Source: Steromphala cineraria (Eukaryota; Mollusca; Gastropoda; Trochida; Trochidae). From it: a DNA stretch of 64,000 bases. How positions within the stretch are numbered: position 1 is the first letter of the stretch; every line of letters starts with the position of its first letter. The notes below the pieces were generated by a model. The model worked only from the letters and a program-made list of their open reading frames with translations. It did not search any database and had not been told where the DNA came from. The translations under genes were made by a program, and so were the position numbers. Where the stretch lies: contig OU744720.1 of NCBI GenBank assembly GCA_916613615.1, positions 6,861,749 through 6,925,748 on the forward strand, read 5' to 3'. This document shows positions 61,723 through 64,000 of this stretch, piece after piece.

Positions 61723-62044
61723 AATAAAACTCCATGTTGATATTTTATATGATATATAATAGCTGAAACCTATGCACATTAACACATTAGAGGATTGTTA
61801 TACTGAACCACACTATGATATTAGTTGTGTATGTAATGTGTGATTAACACGTGTCCAAACGTATCAAAGTGAAAAGACATTTATGAAACCTCTTTTTGTT
61901 ACTATAATTAGAAGGTTTTGTATGTTAGGTATGTTAAGTGTTTGAAATTCTTTGTAAATATATAATTATGCCATGTTATAAAGCCTTTAAAGTTAACATC
62001 AAAATGAAACCGGTGATTTGTGTTTCCGAATAAAGGATAATAAA
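61723..62044 (+). terminator. Poly(A) signals of the CUB receptor gene
   Basis: AATAAA occurs at 61723-61728, 226 bp past the stop codon, and again at 62029-62034 and 62039-62044. The distal pair is close together and could be a second site. Confidence 0.5.
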
Positions 62045-62319
62045 ATATACCACAATGTAATTCCGTTTTCTTTTGTTACCAAACTGTGTGAGATTTGAAG
62101 CAGTAACAACAAACAATAGGTAATCGCCAAGATATACATATTTGGAAGTATAGGTTGCCATAAACCAAATATATTTCAAAAGAAAACTGAAAACCAATAA
62201 CATACCTGATAATTATTTAATGTGGCGTATTCATATATTCATAAGGCGGGAAGGTTCGGGGTTCAGAAACTAGTCACAGAGGCAAAAGAAGACAACCGTC
62301 CAACGTGAACGATAAATAA

Positions 62320-62460
62320 TAAGTGTACTTGTTAAGCGCTTACTAGGCCATACACATATAGTATGCTCAAAGCGCTACAACGACCAGGTGCCTTTAACTA
62401 TCCAAGAAAGTATACGTCTTCCATAAGGATAGTACGAAAGCCTACAGGGTTCAGAATGGA
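62320..62460. repeat. Probable short interspersed repeat (AAGCGC type)
   Basis: AAGCGCTTACTAGGCCATAC facing TGCTCAAAGCGCTACAA resembles common invertebrate short repeats with an AAGCGC motif at both ends. Weak call. Confidence 0.3.
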
Positions 62461-62467
62461 TTTTTGA

Positions 62468-62680
62468 AATTTCTCTTTTAAAAGTGGTAATTACCACTTT
62501 TTGGGAAAAAAAATTTTTTGTAATGTTTTTCTTTTATAATTGGTAAATACCATTTTTTTTCTCGTAATTAGCACTTTTGAAACTGGTAATGACCATATTT
62601 TTGGTTATTGGTTATTACCACTTTTAACTCGTAAATTCCACTTATAAATAGTAATTACCACCTTTTTGGGTTATATATCA
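62468..62680. repeat. Cluster of TGGTAATTACCA palindromes
   Basis: AAAAGTGGTAATTACCACTT (from 62478), then diverged copies at about 62538-62560, 62580-62600, 62615-62635 and 62645-62665, spaced roughly 35-50 bp. Each is palindromic around TAATTA or a decayed form. Not coding. Confidence 0.6.
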
Positions 62681-63894
62681 GATTCACACATAGATAGGGC
62701 AGTGTGAAGTTGTTTACTTATTCCTTATTCGATATTCAGTGTTTCAAGTTACTTATTCAGAAAAGACGATCTAGGGTGCCAAAGAATACGTGCAGTACCT
62801 AAGTATACTCAAATTAAAGGCAATTCAATTGCCCATCCAGTGAGGTAGCTTACGTCATATTACATAGAGGCGGTCATACCGTAATGTCCCCAAAACCAAC
62901 GCTAAGTACCCCTTTATTGTAGTTGTCTCAAACAACAACTTCTGAAGGTACCAAAGAGTACCTGCACCACCTTCTTAGTATACTCTATTAAAGGTAATTC
63001 AATTGATATCTACAGACTTCTCAACAATCTTAATTGCTTTTTAAACAAAACGTTGTGTCATCATAAAATATATAAATGCTTACTTTGTAACCTATTTCTT
63101 CGATGGCCATGCGTTGTGAGCTGTTGTGAGCTTCTGAAAAAATTTGATACCATATGCCATGAGGCCTGGAATACGAATAAATTAACTCTTGTTCGCGATT
63201 CATATGTATTGATTAGTTGTATGTAGTACAAGCAGTTGTATAACTGTAATTGTACAGTTGTACGACAACAAAAATCATAATATACAAGAATTCAGTAAAT
63301 GGTACACTTGAAGGTACTCTTTGTAAACCCAATATAACAATTCATTAGAAATCAACAAGATATCTGCTGAGAATGACAAACACTTTATATTGCAGACTTT
63401 GGGAATAAAACTAGTATTTTCCAAGTCTTCAGTTTTGACCTTTCAAGAGGAATAAATGAACAAGTGTATGTGTAGGAGCCTCTTGGTCAATATTCCAGAC
63501 ATTGGCAATATAATAAGTTTGAAAGGTGAAGATTTGAAAATTCAAGATGCACTAACAGATTTTATAGGTCAAGATAAACTAATAATCGGTTTGAAAGGTC
63601 ACGATAAACCTTAACCAGTAAGTTGGTATTCGTATTTCAGTTTCACATGTAGTGATGAAAACAATCGTAGTGAAAACCTTACTCCTCACTTCATCAGTTT
63701 CAAAGTTGGGACAACTCGATCCACATTGTGTTCTTTGCACAGAACATCTCATTTTCATCTACATTTCTTCTTCAGTTCTGGTACGCACTTCCATGGTAAC
63801 ACCAAAACAAATAACAAAAGACCAACAAATCATTCAAAAGCTTTATTGCTAAGGAATGAGACCCTTGTTTGTAAAAAACATTTAACAACTTTAG
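62681..63894. other. Intergenic, nothing recognised
   Basis: AT-rich sequence with small open frames only. No exon with both splice sites and no clear repeat. Confidence 0.45.
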
Positions 63895-63978
63895 TACGTG
63901 GAAAGGTCCCTCCGGATGTAGAATGTATGTGGGTATGTATGATGAGAAGATCCTCTATGGCAAGCAGTCAGTCTACAG
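63895..63978 (+). CDS. Possible exon of a further gene at the right edge
   Basis: Between a plausible acceptor (AACTTTAG) and donor (CAG then GTATAT) lies an 84-bp stretch with one open frame: TWKGPSGCRMYVGMYDEKIL then YGKQSVYR. It is GC-richer than its flanks. The YVG.YD pattern recalls MORN-type repeats, but one unit is too little to name it. Confidence 0.3.
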
Positions 63979-64000
63979 GTATATGTCTATGTATATAGGT

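Overview
The window is metazoan nuclear DNA: AT-rich, with many short GT-AG exons separated by introns and crowded with transposon remains. The repeat families (for example short elements ending GAGCTACAGAGCCACYGGCT) look lophotrochozoan, and I think a bivalve mollusc is most likely. That organism call is inference; the gene models come from reading splice sites and frames directly.

Layout. (1) 1-3066, minus strand: the 5' part of the ribosomal protein L11 gene (RPL11). Exons 1-3 are in the window and the C-terminal exons lie beyond position 1. Its last visible intron carries two related H/ACA snoRNA-like units on the host strand. (2) 3066-3350: a compact divergent promoter shared with DRC1. 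(3) 3350-26793, plus strand: a complete DRC1 gene, the nexin-dynein regulatory complex subunit of motile cilia. It has 20 coding exons and 749 residues. Intron 1 (about 9.9 kb) holds a LINE fragment split by two head-to-tail copies of a 3196-bp element with terminal inverted repeats of about 470 bp. (4) 26794-33996: intergenic DNA with a TTAA-flanked MITE, a dead pogo/Tigger-like transposon, a 1.25-kb TIR element and a small MITE. (5) 33997-35120, plus strand: a three-exon LITAF-domain protein of 112 residues. (6) 35121-37870: repeats, including a 25-bp minisatellite, a retroelement tail and a 150-bp tandem repeat interrupted by a MITE. (7) 37871-62044, plus strand: a large receptor-like gene of 27 coding exons and 1846 residues. 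It encodes a signal peptide, eight CUB domains, one membrane helix with five adjacent cysteines, and a cytoplasmic tail of about 800 residues ending in a class I PDZ ligand. (8) 61498-64000: 3' flank, a palindrome-rich block and a possible exon of a further gene at the right edge.

The most unusual item is the eight-CUB receptor. Each CUB domain is encoded by exactly three exons with the same intron-phase order (1, 2, 1, 1), and all eight keep four cysteines. This points to serial duplication of a three-exon cassette. The tail has endocytic-type motifs, a 15-residue repeat and a PDZ ligand. I do not recognise it as a named gene. One intron of this gene is almost filled by a 19-bp satellite of about 88 copies that runs to within about 15 bp of an acceptor site. 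The genes do not form a pathway; the functional links are the shared RPL11/DRC1 promoter and the snoRNA host role of RPL11.
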